Below are positions 1 to 12,796 of a stretch of 64,000 nucleotides of DNA, one piece after another. The position numbers and the translations under genes are program-made. The stretch is taken from positions 2,914,001 to 2,978,000 of the forward strand of contig NC_045130.1 in assembly GCF_007655135.1 (NCBI RefSeq). The letters are read 5' to 3'. This DNA comes from Punica granatum (lineage: Eukaryota; Streptophyta; Magnoliopsida; Myrtales; Lythraceae). Position 1 is the stretch's first letter; every line of letters begins with the position of its first letter. Under the pieces are notes generated by a model. It was given only the letters and a program-made list of their open reading frames with translations, had not been told where the DNA came from and searched no databases.

Positions 1-864
1 CTATTTCTTATTATTTGTCTGAATATTTCAAAGGGATAAAGCATAAAAGGAAAAATTGATTCCAATTTTTTTTTTTTTGTTTTAAAAGAGAATACCATCT
101 TGAGATATAGAAGTTGCATTATTTATTTATTTATATACAGGTATGGAAGTTGCATTAATTGTAAAGATATAAGCCATGGCAATGAACTTAAATAAATAAT
201 TATAATTAATCAAATAAATGCAAAGGTCGTTACATGCAAAAATTCCACCCTGTCAAAGATAGGATCGTGGAAGTACCAAAAATGAGATAGGATCATGGAA
301 GGGGCCTCAGAGCCAAGTGGGGGTTCTGTTTTCTTGCGATGAGATGAGATAAGGGGAATTTGTTTTTCTCCTTTCCTATATAATTACTTTTTTTAAAAAA
401 AAATCATTGAGAACAAAAGTTGTGGCTGAGATTTGCTCTTTGTCAATTTTTGTGCTTGCGTATTCCCTCTCCCCACATTAACCGATCACCTTCACTCTGT
501 CTCCGTTTCCTTTCCTCTCCTCTCCTCTCCTCTCTCTCTCTCTCTCTCTCTGCCAAGAAAACCATCTTGAGAGGGAAGGAAGAACGGGAGGGGGGCAGCA
601 AAAAAAAAAAAAAAAAGAAGAGCAGCCCAGTTTCATGGAAATTTAATTAATCCCAGCCAAGAAAGTGGGAACCTTTGATGAGAAATCGGCCTTAACTGCT
701 AGATAGATAGATAGGATCAGTGCAGATGCTCTAACCCTGTAGTTGGTATGTGCCACCAAATCCTATAAAGGATCAGTAATCAGTGTACCCCTTTTCTGGT
801 TACATGTGTTTGGTGGGCGAAAGGTGAGATTTTTTTATTTTATGTTTTGGGGGTTGTGTCGGCT
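1..864 (+). promoter_or_regulatory. 5' flank and leader of CRY1
   Basis: This stretch has no protein gene. A TATA-like TATATAA lies at 377-383, which would put the transcription start near 405-415. A pyrimidine tract of TCTCC and TC units (about 513-551) and a purine run with A15 (about 590-620) follow, both common in plant 5' leaders. The leader would be about 450 nt. It contains short upstream reading frames, and I cannot tell whether it has a 5' UTR intron. The promoter assignment is inference from position. Confidence 0.45.
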
Positions 865-3800
865 ATGTCAGGTGGTGGGTGTAGCATAGTGTGGTTCAGG
901 AGGGATCTGAGGGTTGAAGACAACCCAGCACTTGCCGCCGGCGTCAGGGCAGGCTCGGTGGTGGCTGTGTTCATCTGGGCACCGGAGGAGGAGGGTCCTT
1001 ACTATCCCGGGAGGGTATCCCGGTGGTGGCTCAAGCAGAGCTTGTCTCACCTTGATTCTTCCCTTAGGAGCCTCGGGACTGCTCTTGTTGCTAAAAGGTC
1101 CACTGACAGTGTTTCCTCCCTGCTTGAGCTTGTGAAGGCCACTGGGGCCACTCAGCTCTTCTTCAATCACCTCTATGGTCAGTATTGTTAGCTCTTTCTC
1201 TCCTGTCCTTGTGCTGTTCTCTTACTTGTTTCTTAGTTTCACTTTGTAGTTTTCTTGATTTAGTGACAGGCTGCGGGTTTACTATTAGGATTGAAGAATC
1301 TGGGGGTGTGAATTTGGTCATGTAATTGTGAATTTTAAGCATCGAATCGGGGAACTTGGATGATTAGGAAGGCGGGAATTTCATCATAACTAATCCTTTA
1401 TGTTTATGGTTTTGTTGTTGTGGTATACTAGTTGTTGGCTGTGGTGGTGGTGAGAGATCAAATTGAATGTTTCAACTTTCAAGTAAACTGGGATTCACCG
1501 AGGATTGAGTGTTGGAGAGGTAAGCTTAAGCTGCGAATAGACGGATCAGTTCTGTATTTGGAGAGGCAAGAAATGGGGGAAATGGGAAATTCATCGGAAT
1601 TTCATTTCTAATGAGTAATGACCGGATTACCAGCTCAGCTCACCGTTTGATCTGTTTTTCACCTTCGTAGTTGATGGTATCCTGAAGTGATTCATCTAAC
1701 AATTTGTTAGTCCATTTTTTTATTTCTGCAAGTTATTAGTATAGCTTTACTTAGTATCTAATTGATTAAGAAGTATCTGAAAGAATTTTTTTATTTTGTT
1801 TTCTCTTTTCTTGGCTATTTTGAACTTTTAGTCATGAGTCATTGGATGGGTAGAATTCAATATGTTTTGTCTTTCAGATCCCTTGTCCCTTATTAGAGAC
1901 CACCGGGCAAAGGAGGTTTTGACAGCCCAAGGCGTGACAGTTCGATCTTTCAATGCGGATTTGCTGTATGAACCGTGGGAAGTCAGTGATGAGCAAGGCC
2001 GCCCATTTACAACTTTTGCTGATTTCTGGGAAAGATGCCTCAGCATGCCTTTTGATCCGGAGGCTCCACTTCTCCCTCCTAAGAGGATCATTTCAGGTTT
2101 TCCCTTCCTTGTTTTCATTCTTACTTTCTCCTATGTCAGAGATATCTGAGAAGGATATTTTCATCTGAAGATGAAGAATAACTTTACAAGTATACATTTC
2201 TGAAGTAAACTAACTGTGGTTACTGTCATTGCACAATTTCAAGGTGATATATCAAGGTGTCCTTCAGACACACTGGTCTTTGAAGACGAATCAGAGAAAG
2301 GAAGCAATGCATTGCTTGCCCGTGCATGGTCCCCAGGCTGGAGCAATGCTGATAAGGCCCTCACTACGTTCATTAACGGGCCACTGATCGAATACTCTGA
2401 GAACCGACGAAAAGCTGATAGTGCCACGACCTCGTTCCTCTCTCCTCATCTCCACTTTGGAGAGGTCAGCGTGAGGAAATTATTTCACTTAGTTCGTATC
2501 AAGCAGGTGTTGTGGGCCAATGAGGGCAACAAGGCCGGTGAGGAGAGTGTGAACCTCTTCCTCAAGTCCATCGGGCTGAGGGAATATTCTCGCTACATGA
2601 GTTTCAACCACCCTTACAGCCTTGAGCGGCCTCTTCTGGGCCATCTGAAGTTTTTCCCCTGGGTCGTGGACGAGAATTACTTCAAAGCATGGAGGCAGGG
2701 TAGAACGGGCTACCCACTAGTGGATGCCGGGATGCGGGAGCTCTGGGCCACAGGGTGGCTCCATGATCGTATTAGGGTGGTGGTCTCAAGCTTCTTTGTG
2801 AAGGTTCTTCAGCTCCCATGGAGGTGGGGGATGAAGTATTTCTGGGACACCCTTTTGGATGCAGATCTGGAGAGCGATGCCCTTGGGTGGCAGTATATCT
2901 CCGGGACCCTCCCTGATGGCCGTGAATTTGATCGCATAGATAATCCTCAGGTAGACTTCAAATGATGACCGATATATGTTGTTATTCGCCAAAGTTGATT
3001 CTGTTCAATGCATGTTCTTAATTTGCCTGATGCCACAAGTTTCAAAAAATATATTTCTTAAATGTTGTAAGCAGCTCTTAAGTCACATTAGTTGGTATTC
3101 ATAGTGTTCTTGATGAGGTCTACGATATCCTTTGTGAGAGAATAGGTCATCATGGCAGCCTGCTTTGGGATTTCTTGCTGTCTGAAATTGTGTCGTATTT
3201 TCTTCTCTCTCCTCCCCCCCCCCAACCCCTCTCTACCTTTTTCTAACCGAGCGTATTGGTCCAATGTCCATCACATTTTGTTCATGCTGTTTTTTAAGCT
3301 GCTGTAGTGCTGATGTTTTTATGCAGTCCTTACAGTCCTTTGTTGAATGGTATCTTATGGACATGTTTCTTGAGGATTATCGGATGAAAAAAAGTAACAG
3401 TTTCAGAATTTGTTGATGTATCTTTGTCTATCTAATGTTGAGACTGTTCTGCTGATATTCATGATAATGGAGATTATTGTGGTGGATTATCTGCACATTC
3501 GATCTAGTCAGGGCTTCTGATCTTATCTATTTCTTTTTCTTCCGAAGAATGTCAAATTTATGTCAAGATTTAAGACATAGGAAAGTAGTTAATTCTATTG
3601 AAGTTGACAAAATATTTGTAGTGTGATCAAATTTACATTTATTATATTGCATTTTGCAGTTCGAGGGCTATAAATTTGACCCAAATGGAGAATACGTCCG
3701 TCGATGGCTTCCTGAACTTGCACGCCTCCCAACCGAGTGGATCCATCACCCTTGGAATGCACCCGAGTCTGTACTTCAAGCTGCAGGGATCGAACTTGGG

Positions 3801-4520
3801 TCAAATTACCCTCTTCCAATCGTTGGAATAGATGCAGCAAAAGCCCATCTTCAAGAAGCGCTTTCAATCATGTGGCAGCATGAGGCAGCCTCAAGAGCCG
3901 CAATCGAGAATGGGACTGAGGAAGGGCTGGGAGACTCCTCGGAGTTTGCCCCCATTGCATTCCCTCAGGATGTGCAGATGGAGGAGGAGATTGCGCCTGC
4001 ACCCAGCCCCGAGCCCGCAAGGAACCATAACCACCTGCCTGGTTCAACCCGCCGGTATGAGGATCAGATGGTACCAAGCATAACATCCCTGGTGAGGGCC
4101 GAGGATGAAGAGACATCCTCAGATGTTCGGAACTCTGTCGGTGACAGCAGAGGGGAAGTGCCTGCCACGAACATGAATGTGAACATGGACCATGACCCAC
4201 CCAGGACGGATGTCATGGAGGCAAACAACCCAGGGGCATTCCAGGCAGTCCGAACAAATGCCAACAATCCTCGTCCACATAATAACTTCACAATGGGGAT
4301 ACATAGTGCAGCGGAGGATTCTACTGCAGAATCATCAAGCACTACGAGCCGGAGGGAGAGGGATGGAGGTGTCGTCCCAGTTTGGTCGCCATCAGCTTCT
4401 GCTTACTCGGATCAGTTTGTGGGAGATGAGAACGGGATTGGGGCATCCTCCTCTTATTTGCCCAGGCATCCTCAGTCTCATCAGATTGTGAACTGGAGAC
4501 GGCTATCTCAGACTGGGTAA
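865..4520 (+). CDS. CRY1: Cryptochrome 1 blue-light receptor
   Basis: Four exons, 865-1177, 1878-2096, 2244-2950 and 3660-4520, encode 699 residues (Arabidopsis CRY1 has 681). The start ATG at 865 gives MSGGGCSIVWFRRDLR, matching the family N-terminus; the frame remains open upstream but without a nearer ATG. The photolyase-homology region fills about residues 1-490 and includes RWWLKQSL, the FAD-pocket stretch TGYPLVDAGMRELWATGW and WDTLLDADLESDALGWQYISG. The C-terminal extension carries the DAS-type motifs DQMVPSIT, a run of acidic residues, NSVGDSRGEVP and STAES, and ends NWRRLSQTG as in CRY1 rather than CRY2. Known role: FAD-binding blue-light receptor in nucleus and cytoplasm that inhibits COP1/SPA and drives photomorphogenesis. 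All introns are GT-AG. No lesion is seen. Confidence 0.96.
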
Positions 4521-5932
4521 GGACGATCCTTCGATGGTGCATTGTCAATTTGGCTGTGACTTAAAAAAAACTGTTTCCGGTCTTCCATTGTTCGTCCATC
4601 GAGGGGGAAAGAGGTGTTGGATTGCCGATCACAAAATGTTTCTGGATGAAAACATCTCGTAAAAATGCAATTCAAGCAGCTCTGTTCCTCATCTTTTCAT
4701 GTCGAAAAAGAAAGAAAAATGGAAGACTAGGAAACATCGTCCACTTATACGTGACTGCCTCTTCAGTATGCCTGTAATTTAAGCAGTCGGATTGAAGTAA
4801 AGCCGAACAGTTCACATTGTCAGCTAAAAAATTTAGTTACTGACATGTTCATCCTGTTATCAGGTGACCTTACCGATAGGTCTGAAACGAACAATCGGGT
4901 AGGAGATAGATGCAGGAGGCAAATGCAGAATGAGGGCAAGGACACGGTCTAACCACCGAATCTCAGGGTACATATTAGCGATGACAGAGGCGCCGGACTA
5001 CTCTCGAGTCTGACCTCATCGACAGTTTTTAACTCCACAGTGCCTCTGATGCCCTCGAAGCTGTTTCGGGCAGCCGTACTAGTGTCTAATATAAATTATT
5101 TTTGGATCTTCTATCCTCTTACCCCTCTTCTTAAGCTCTTGGTTGTATCATATTCTATGGAGCTGTCCTGTATAGTGTTGTGCTGTTCTCGTTAGGCGAC
5201 GAGAGGAGAAGGGTCGTGATAGGTAACATTTGTGGTTTTACTAATAAACCCGAGTCTGCTATCCTCGTGATGGTAATGGTTATTGGTTCGGCACATATTA
5301 ATCGCATCGAAAATTTAATTAAACCATCCACAGGACGATAGTTAGTCGTGTTTGTTCTGTTAAAGTGATCTGTTTACTTTAGTTCTCTCGATGGCTAAAA
5401 TCTTCACGCCGATGAAATTAAACACGTGCGATTGCTTTGTGCGTAGAAAAGAGTACGTGTCCATATTGATTTTATACTTTAAAAAATATAATGACACGTG
5501 CATGAAAACACATAGGCTGACACAATCTAGATAGCTTTGCATTATATCGCGTAAAAAGATAGAAAGACAATTTATTGGTAAAGTGAATTCTTTGTAATAA
5601 CCATGTAATATTTCCCCGCATATGCACAATTGAGCGTAACTTTCCCATATTTAAAATTAATCGAAAATAAAGAGTCAGATAATATATTTTAATATTTTAT
5701 ATTATTAGTTAATTGAAGATTTCATTTTGTAATCGCGATCATTTTTCTCAAGGTTAAACTTTATTTTATATCTATATGAAAAATGCATTTTCCTCCGAAA
5801 CGTGTGTCCTCCGAATCATGCGAATAAGACACAATGTAAAAGTGCCCCTCATGTTGACATCAATTACACCTGTATCCCACTGTCGCATTCAGAGGCTTGG
5901 AATTCGGAGGAAATAGCACCTTTCATGTCTAT

Positions 5933-5940
<8 letters not shown>

Positions 5941-5962
<22 letters not shown>
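5941..5962. repeat. (AT)n microsatellite
   Basis: An uninterrupted AT dinucleotide run of about 11 units in AT-rich spacer. It is a simple repeat with no evident function. Confidence 0.9.
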
Positions 5963-5963
<1 letters not shown>

Positions 5964-7328
5964 CAAAGTGTCACAATTTCTCCTATTTTAACGGGATATA
6001 TTGATATTGATACTGAAAAAAAAGAAAGAATATATTAATAAACAATTTGAAGATATTTGACGAATATATTGATTCGTCAAATATCTTCCTCGTTGAATTG
6101 TTTTTCGAGCCGGTCATGTTTTATGGAACAAACAATATTAACATGAAGTAGATGTGTGTTTTAGCTGTCTTTTTTCTTTTTCTTTTTCTCTTTTTGATGA
6201 ACGTGTTTTAGCATCTTGTTTGTGTTTATGTGTGTGATCACTAGTTTGCCTGGGGAAACGAAGGAAACAGACGGAAAATGTGCCAAAAATGACATCGCTC
6301 AAACCCCTACTGGAATCATAGGTTTTTACAGTTTGCTGTACTCGAAAGTTTTTTTTTTTTTTTTTTTTAAAAAGGTAGTTTTTGCTGTGGGCAATCACAC
6401 TCTTCCCTAACTTCGAAATTTTATTCTATATAGTTACTCTCGCACGACGCGGCATTTACGCCGGGTAGAGATTTGAAGTCGGAGTGATTATTCAAAAGTT
6501 GAAATATGCTTCATTCCCCAAAACACGGAGGATTATTAAACTTCTAGATTTGACAACATCGATAGTTGAGTCAAGACGCATTATAAGTAGTTAACATACA
6601 TACATCCATCAACCAAGTTATTATATTAATTTTTCGTGATCTATTCTTCGAACTTTGAGGTTTCAGGTTAGTAAAAATGCCGTACGGGACGAGTCATATG
6701 AGCATCTAACGGCCAAACTAATAATTTGGCGTGATTTGAGGACCCGGGGGGGCGGCGTGGGTTACTATGTGAAATATAGGTTTTACTTTTATTGATAAAT
6801 AATTTTACAGACAATGAATTTATCCTGAATTTTTTGGGATGATAAAAAAAAAAAAAAGAAGAGAAGAAAACAAACAGTAAAAGGCCAGCAAAGTCAACCC
6901 ATAAGAATCGAAGTCGTCCCCTCTGCTTCCTCTCTCTTCTTTCCTCTTTATTGGAAACTAAAGCTCAGTCAGGCGCGTTGCATCGTCATTAAAGAAATTA
7001 ATAAATATAATTATTTGGTGTATATTTTTGGAAAATAAAAAAATAGTTTCATAGAAAACTTTTAATATTTATGTGTGATTTTTTTTAATATAAAATTAAT
7101 TGTTATGATTGTATTAAAATTGAAATATTTAAATACATGAATTTCCTTTCGAAAAAATTAATTGTCTGAGTATAAATAGATTTCTTTATTTTTTATTTTT
7201 TGGGTAGGAAATTTCTTTACTTTGTTATATCAAACTAATTATAACAATGAGAGCGAAAGAAAGGAAGCATTTCTCCTTTTCCCCCGTCCAACCCAAAAAG
7301 CAGAAGACTTCCAAGAACGGACAGATCA

Positions 7329-7329
<1 letters not shown>

Positions 7330-7367
<38 letters not shown>

Positions 7368-7430
7368 CACAGAGCTGAGCACCCTTCTGATTCTTTCTTC
7401 TTCTTCCTCTCTCTCTCTCTCTCTCCCCCT
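7330..7430 (+). repeat. TC-rich microsatellites in PP2C leader
   Basis: Two CT/TC tracts (about 7330-7360 and 7407-7428) lie some 380-470 bp upstream of the PP2C start codon. Pyrimidine tracts of this kind are frequent in plant 5' UTRs and core promoters. A leader role is inferred from position only. Confidence 0.6.
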
Positions 7431-7806
7431 CATTACAGCGACTTCTCAGTCGTTTGCTTTTTAGCTAGCTAATGGGGAGGAAGAAGATAAGCTGGAGTCA
7501 AGGGTCATCGTTAAGCTAGCTTTTAATTTGGACATGTGGGAAAGCAAGTTGTCACCTTTCGGATACCCAGTTCTTGTTCCTGCTTGTTTCTTGCATTATT
7601 GGATCGTAGGTGTTGTGTATATGACTCTATACGTAAGGACGAGTTCCGAAGTTGAGCGTTTAGCGATCAAGATTGGATTTTTATTTTCCTCGGTGATGTT
7701 GCAGATAGTAAATTCGTGACCGCAGAATTTAAATGGGATGCTGGTGATCTGTTTGGCACGGTGGAGTCGCTGCGTGGAGGTTGTTAAAAGTTAAGATTAG
7801 GCTGTT

Positions 7807-10090
7807 ATGGACAGGTTGTGTTGTTTCAGATCATCCTATTCTCAGGTAATTGATGATCATATATTGTCCCCCCATCCCCTCCGCCAATCCCCGCGCGCTC
7901 CTGTTGTTCCTTTCTATTTGTTAAATGAGCTAGCAGTTGAGGCTTCTGTTGGGTATGCTAATTGAAGGCTCTGAGTTGAGCTGAAATGTCATTCTTGATG
8001 TTCTAAAAGTACTTAATGAAGCAGTTATTTCTTTAGATAATGATTTTGGGGGCTAAATGGAACTTCTCCCGGTGAAACAGCCTTTAACCCCACTTAGATC
8101 TTATATGAATTTTGCCTAGTTTTTTACACTTTGAACTTGAGATAATTACCTGAGTTGAACACCTCGATTTGAAATTCTATCTGTCGGCGGTTTTCCCTGT
8201 CAATTAGCGGGAGATTTTGTTTTCTGCCAAGAGCTTTTCAACATTATAGTTCAGGCTTCAGAGTAATGAATTGTTATCATCATTGTTTCTTTGTTAGATT
8301 AGTACGTGTATTGGCTATTTGCTAGCTTATCATTACAATCAGCAATTCTCTTTCGCCGTCCAAAGCTTGTGTTGATATTGGTTCATGAGATTGGACTATA
8401 ACGGTTCAAAGCCTTTTCTTGCTATTATATGCTTATGTCCCAATACAAGCGTATCTCATCACCATTAATTTTTCCAATCTTACCATGGTAGCTTGTAGCG
8501 AGGAGATCGGCTTCGAGCTCTGGTAAGGGAAGAAGCCATGAGGGTCTGATCAAGTATGGTTTCAGCCTAGTAAAAGGAAAAGCAAATCATCCCATGGAGG
8601 ATTATCATGTCGCCAAGTTCATGCAGACCCGAGGTCACGAGTTGGGTTTGTTTGCCATTTATGATGGGCATCTGGGAGATAGTGTGCCTGCCTACCTTCA
8701 GAAGCACTTATTTTCCAATATCTTGAATGAGGTGAAACTTCAATTCTTAATTTCCTACTAGGAAATGGAAACAGCTCATTTGTTTGATGAAATGCTGTAG
8801 ATTCATTAAATGAGTTGAGTAAAAGATTTTCAGAAAGCAAAATGAATGGGTGGAAGGGTTGTAGGGAACTTGCATGCTTGCACATCGTGAACCGGCATCT
8901 TTGTTTACTAGAAAATGAGGAATTTGAACTACTGATTTTCCATGAAGACAATAGGGTCCAATGTTTAAAGCTTATAGACTTACCATATTCAATCAATGCA
9001 GGAAGAGTTTTGGGTGAACCCTGATTTATCAATTTCAAAGGCCTACGAAAGTACGGACAAGGCAATACTCTCAAACAGTTCTGACTTGGGCCGTGGTGGG
9101 TCAACTGCTGTCACAGCAATTTTAATAAACGGCAGGAGGTTATGGGTTGCCAATGTTGGAGATTCCCGGGCTGTGCTATCAAGAGGTGGTCAGGCTGTAC
9201 AGATGAGTACTGATCATGAGCCCAACATGGAACGAGGTAGCATTGAGCATCGAGGTGGCTTTGTCTCAAACATGCCAGGTTTCATTCACACCTCAGTCTT
9301 TACCAGCCTTGATATTTTCAGTTGTTAAGTTTGAACCTCACAGGAACATTTTTCTTCAGAACCAGCTGATTATGTTTCTTTTAAAAAGAACAAGCTGATA
9401 GTACTAATTTTATGTCTCATTAGTCCGTTCACAGTTTGTGTTCATCAATGAAGAAAGCAATTATTTTGCTGTTCATCAATAAATTTTGATTGGAAAATGC
9501 TTGTTACTTTCTGTAGCATGATACGATTTCCGATCGATTCCTTTTCCTTGTTCTTTTTTCAGATTGTATATTGCTGCTATGAAATGCTATAAAAAAATTT
9601 TAACGTACATCTTCTTTACCAGGAGATGTGCCCAGAGTCAATGGACAGCTTGCAGTTTCTCGTGCTTTTGGAGACAAAAGCCTCAAATCACATCTGCGGT
9701 CCGATCCGGACATCAAAGACACAACAGTTAAGGTCATCGATGATGTCTTAGTCCTTGCAAGCGATGGTCTTTGGAAGGTCTGTTATGCTCATATCTCTTT
9801 GTCCTCTATATATATGCACTTCTGAGGTGTAAGACGATTGACATTAAGTCTGAAAAAAAAATCACGGTGATAATTTTTCTCAATTGATATAATTAACATG
9901 AAATATGTCTTGAAGGACTTTGTGTGGCCCGTGCATATGTTTGGTTCAGGTGATGAACAATCAAGAGGCAATTGACATCGCACGAAGGATCAAAGACCCA
10001 CTGAAGGCAGCAAAGCAGTTGACAGCTGAAGCTTTGAAGAGAGACAGTAAAGACGACATCTCATGCATTGTGGTTAGATTAACAGGCTGA
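7807..10090 (+). CDS. Protein phosphatase 2C, clade F (At1g34750-like)
   Basis: Five exons, 7807-7845, 8492-8731, 9002-9278, 9623-9777 and 9950-10090, encode 283 residues, close to the 282 I recall for Arabidopsis At1g34750. The start gives MDRLCCFRSS, a short Cys-containing N-terminus usual in this clade. Motifs: KGKANHPMEDYHVAKF (metal-binding E/D at about 49-50), FAIYDGHLGD (DGH at 71-73), GGSTAVTAILINGRRLWVAN, NVGDSRAVLS, the GDVPRVNGQLAVSRAFGDKS junction, LASDGLWK and KRDSKDDISCIVVRL. Known role: Mg/Mn-dependent Ser/Thr phosphatase in the cytosol or nucleus; clade F members act in stress and immune signalling. The key metal ligands are present, so it should be active. The precise substrate is unknown. 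Confidence 0.94.
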
Positions 10091-11042
10091 TATGATGTCT
10101 ATAGATGCTCAGTACGGTCGAGAACAGACTCATATTCCAGATGAGTAGAGAATCAAAGGATTTTGATCTTGGTCGTGGGAAGCAGTTAATCTGCCAAATT
10201 GGGATAACAGGAGTTGAGTGTGACGGGTCTCGTCGTAAATGTCGGGATTTTCTCCGGATGTTTGGGTTGGTTATGGTGCTTCATATCGACTGATGTAGGT
10301 TTTCGAGTTTATGTTTATGTTCTTTTTCAGAATCTCTACCGAAAAGAATGTATTAGCTATCTGTCTCTTCTGGAGGATGCTGTTGGTAGGATTTTGTTTG
10401 TGGTTGCTCTCCAAAGTTCAAGAAAACATTATTTATTACCCAAAAAAGCAGTTCAAGAAAACAAGTTTCATTATTCTGTCATCGAAGTTATTATATATTA
10501 CAAATACAATAATATGGCGGAATATTAATTGATGATCGTAAGTACGTAGTGTCGGTTGACAACTAGTTGATAATTTTCTTTGTGGTCCAACACGAGAATT
10601 GAGTTATTTGTTATCCCACGTGGGGTAGCATGGTCCATATTTTTCATTTAGAAAACAAAATAACAGTAACTTTGTTGAAGAGGGGCTCTTCTTGTTCAAT
10701 TACTTTCCCCCAATTCCTCAATTAGTGGTGTTCGGGTCAGTTTGCAGGCACTTTGAATAATCCATTTTATGATGGGCGTTCAGTAGGAAGTGATTCATGT
10801 GGATTACTGGGAATATAATTTTAAACTTCCTGAGTCTATTAGATAGCCATGTTTGGTTGATGTATATATGGTAATTTGAATTGTCAAGGTAATTCACTTT
10901 TCGATTCATCTGTAATACACTTTCCTAACTGGGAGTGTCTTACCAGTAAGGTTATCAGCAATATATAATAATATTATCTGCCCATATCGAAAATAGTGAT
11001 GAACATTACCAGTAATTTTTAAAGAGAAAATCTATTAGTAGG
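10091..11042. other. PP2C 3' flank and spacer
   Basis: The first few hundred bases are probably the PP2C 3' UTR. The rest is AT-rich with no supported gene. The spacer ends at the left target duplication of the Mutator-like element. Confidence 0.5.
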
Positions 11043-11051
11043 AATTTAAAT

Positions 11052-12314
11052 GGGAAAATGATATTAATAATCTTAAAAGTTTATTATTTTTCGACATTGT
11101 CTCCTAAAAGTTTTATTTCGAAAAATAAAATCTTAAAACGTTTGAAAAAGTATCAGCAGTTCCTATCCGTCGCTGCTCTCGACAAAACTGCTAGCATAGA
11201 GGTAACGCCGCTAAGTGCATCCAGATGACCGTTAGATGCTGGCGTTACGAGTGGATTCAAGTCCCAATTTGAAAGACCTGACACGGTACTCCGAAACGGG
11301 GCTCTAATATCCCACAGCCGAGAGCGGCGAGGCCATGCGACTCCTCGTCCTCCTCGTAAGCGTGGGCGTCCCCTTTCCTCCATTGATGGTACCTCTGTTG
11401 GTGCACCATCTTCTGTTGCAAAAAAAGCTCAGACCTTTTCTCTCTTTTTTTTTTTTAATATTTCTTGATCAGACCTTCAGCTGGTCGTGTTTTCGAAACG
11501 ACCCCAAAAAACTGGCAGAAGAAGAGAGAGCAGAGAGAGGGGTTTAGGGTTCCCAAAGCTTAAAGGATGGAGCCACAGGAACAACCCTTTAATGGAGTTT
11601 TGTTGCTTTTTCTGCTCCCTTCACAGAGAACGAGGAAAGTTTCCCTCTTTTCTTCTCTTGGGTTGGGCGTATGTGTGAGAGAATCACAAAGTCGACAGTA
11701 GAGAGAGAGAGAGAGAGAGAGAAGACGAGGGACTAAGCAAAGCAATGTTGTTCCGATGACAGAGGAAGAGAGCTGTGAGGGAAGAGCTTTAGTCTTTAAT
11801 GGCTGCCTTCGAGAGGGAATGTCCCCGAAAGAATTCAACTGCGTGTGAAGGAGAAGCGCGGATCGGACTTTCCTCCTCTGTTTGTGTTGGGTGATTTTAT
11901 GGGCATTTCATTTTCTTGCGTGAGTCGGTTCCTTTTGGGACTTTCCTCTTCTGTTTGTTCCGCCTGCTCGTGCTTGCTCGAGCAGACCGGTAGCTATGCT
12001 CCTCTGCTGGTGCTACCTCCGCTGTGCTCCTCTGCTCATGCTACTTCCGCTGTGCAAGGGTTTCACGAGTTCCCAGGTCAAGTCTCGAGTTTTCGGGTTT
12101 TCATTCGGGCCAAGAGTGCCACGTCAGCAAACTAACGGTCACTTGAGCGAAACTGATAGCAGTAACTCCACGTTGACGGGCCGGTGACGGCAAGGGACGG
12201 ATAGAATCACTGCTAACACTTTTCAAATATTTTAAGACTTGTTTCTCAAAATAAAACTTTTAAAATTTAATATCAAAAAATAACAAACTTTTAAGATACT
12301 ATTATCATTTTTTG
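11052..12314. mobile_element. Non-autonomous Mutator-like element with long TIRs (Pack-MULE candidate)
   Basis: The left end, about 11052-11245, and the right end, about 12121-12314, are inverted copies of one another. Shared blocks include ATCTTAAAAGTTT, AAAAGTTTTATTT, ATCTTAAAA/GTCTTAAAA, CAGCAGT/AGCAGTGA followed by CTATCCGTC, and TGACCGTTAG with TGCTG near the inner limit. The element starts GGGAAAATGAT, a usual MULE terminus. It is flanked by AATTTAAAT (11043-11051) and AATTTAAAA (12316-12324), an 8/9 match, as expected of 9-bp Mutator duplications. The interior (about 11250-12115) is richer in G+C, has an (AG)n tract at 11699-11722 and looks like the 5' leader of a host gene. No transposase frame is present. 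Boundaries are good to a few bases. Confidence 0.75.
11699..11722. repeat. (AG)n microsatellite inside MULE
   Basis: A GA/AG dinucleotide tract in the cargo region of the Mutator-like element. Such tracts are common in plant 5' leaders, which supports host-leader origin for the cargo. Confidence 0.8.
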
Positions 12315-12324
12315 AAATTTAAAA

Positions 12325-12796
12325 TATCATTAATCTCAAATAGTAATGGATGATATTAGACCAAGCGCTGCATGTTAAAACCAAAACAAAACAAAATAGG
12401 ATAATAATAATTACGGATAATCATTTTGTCCAATTTAAAAGAAGCCAGTGGAATTATTCCTTATATTAAGTTTACATGTGATAATAAATAAATAGAATAA
12501 TAATTGATTGAAAAGGAAGATAAAATGAATGAAAGAATTCGTCCAATAAATGCCGCATGACGCACATGGTCTCTCTCTCTCTCTCTCTCTCAAACTCCAT
12601 AGTCGCTCCATTTTCAAGCTCTGATCTCTTCTTCTCTACTCTGAATCTCATTCTCTTCGACTTTTCAACCCAAAGAGAAACGGGGAATTTTTTGTTAACG
12701 ATCCATTTTCTCTACAAGGTTCGGGAGAGAAGAGACGAGAAGAATCTTTCCGGCCTCAATGCCACGTGGCCTGACACTTCCGACACCAAGACAAGA
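12325..12796 (+). promoter_or_regulatory. Hydrolase upstream region and leader
   Basis: The first part is AT-rich; a CT microsatellite lies at 12570-12591, about 210 bp before the start codon. From 12592 to 12796 the sequence is CT-rich with a leader-like composition. An in-frame ATG at 12557 exists, but the intervening residues are low complexity and do not resemble the family, so I treat this part as 5' UTR. Confidence 0.45.

Larger units (their letters stand above)
4521..7806. other. Intergenic region between CRY1 and PP2C
   Basis: No coding sequence is supported. The first several hundred bases are the CRY1 3' UTR and flank. Further on are an (AT)11 microsatellite at 5941-5962, a 17-bp perfect hairpin at 6049-6088, long A and T runs, and TC-rich leader sequence (7330-7430) that probably belongs to the PP2C transcript. 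The open frame from 7222 to 7464 is TC-repeat translation and not a gene. Confidence 0.6.

Noticed and set aside
868..1170. A 100-codon antisense frame within CRY1 exon 1
   Set aside because: It lies wholly opposite a conserved photolyase-domain exon and has no recognisable content.
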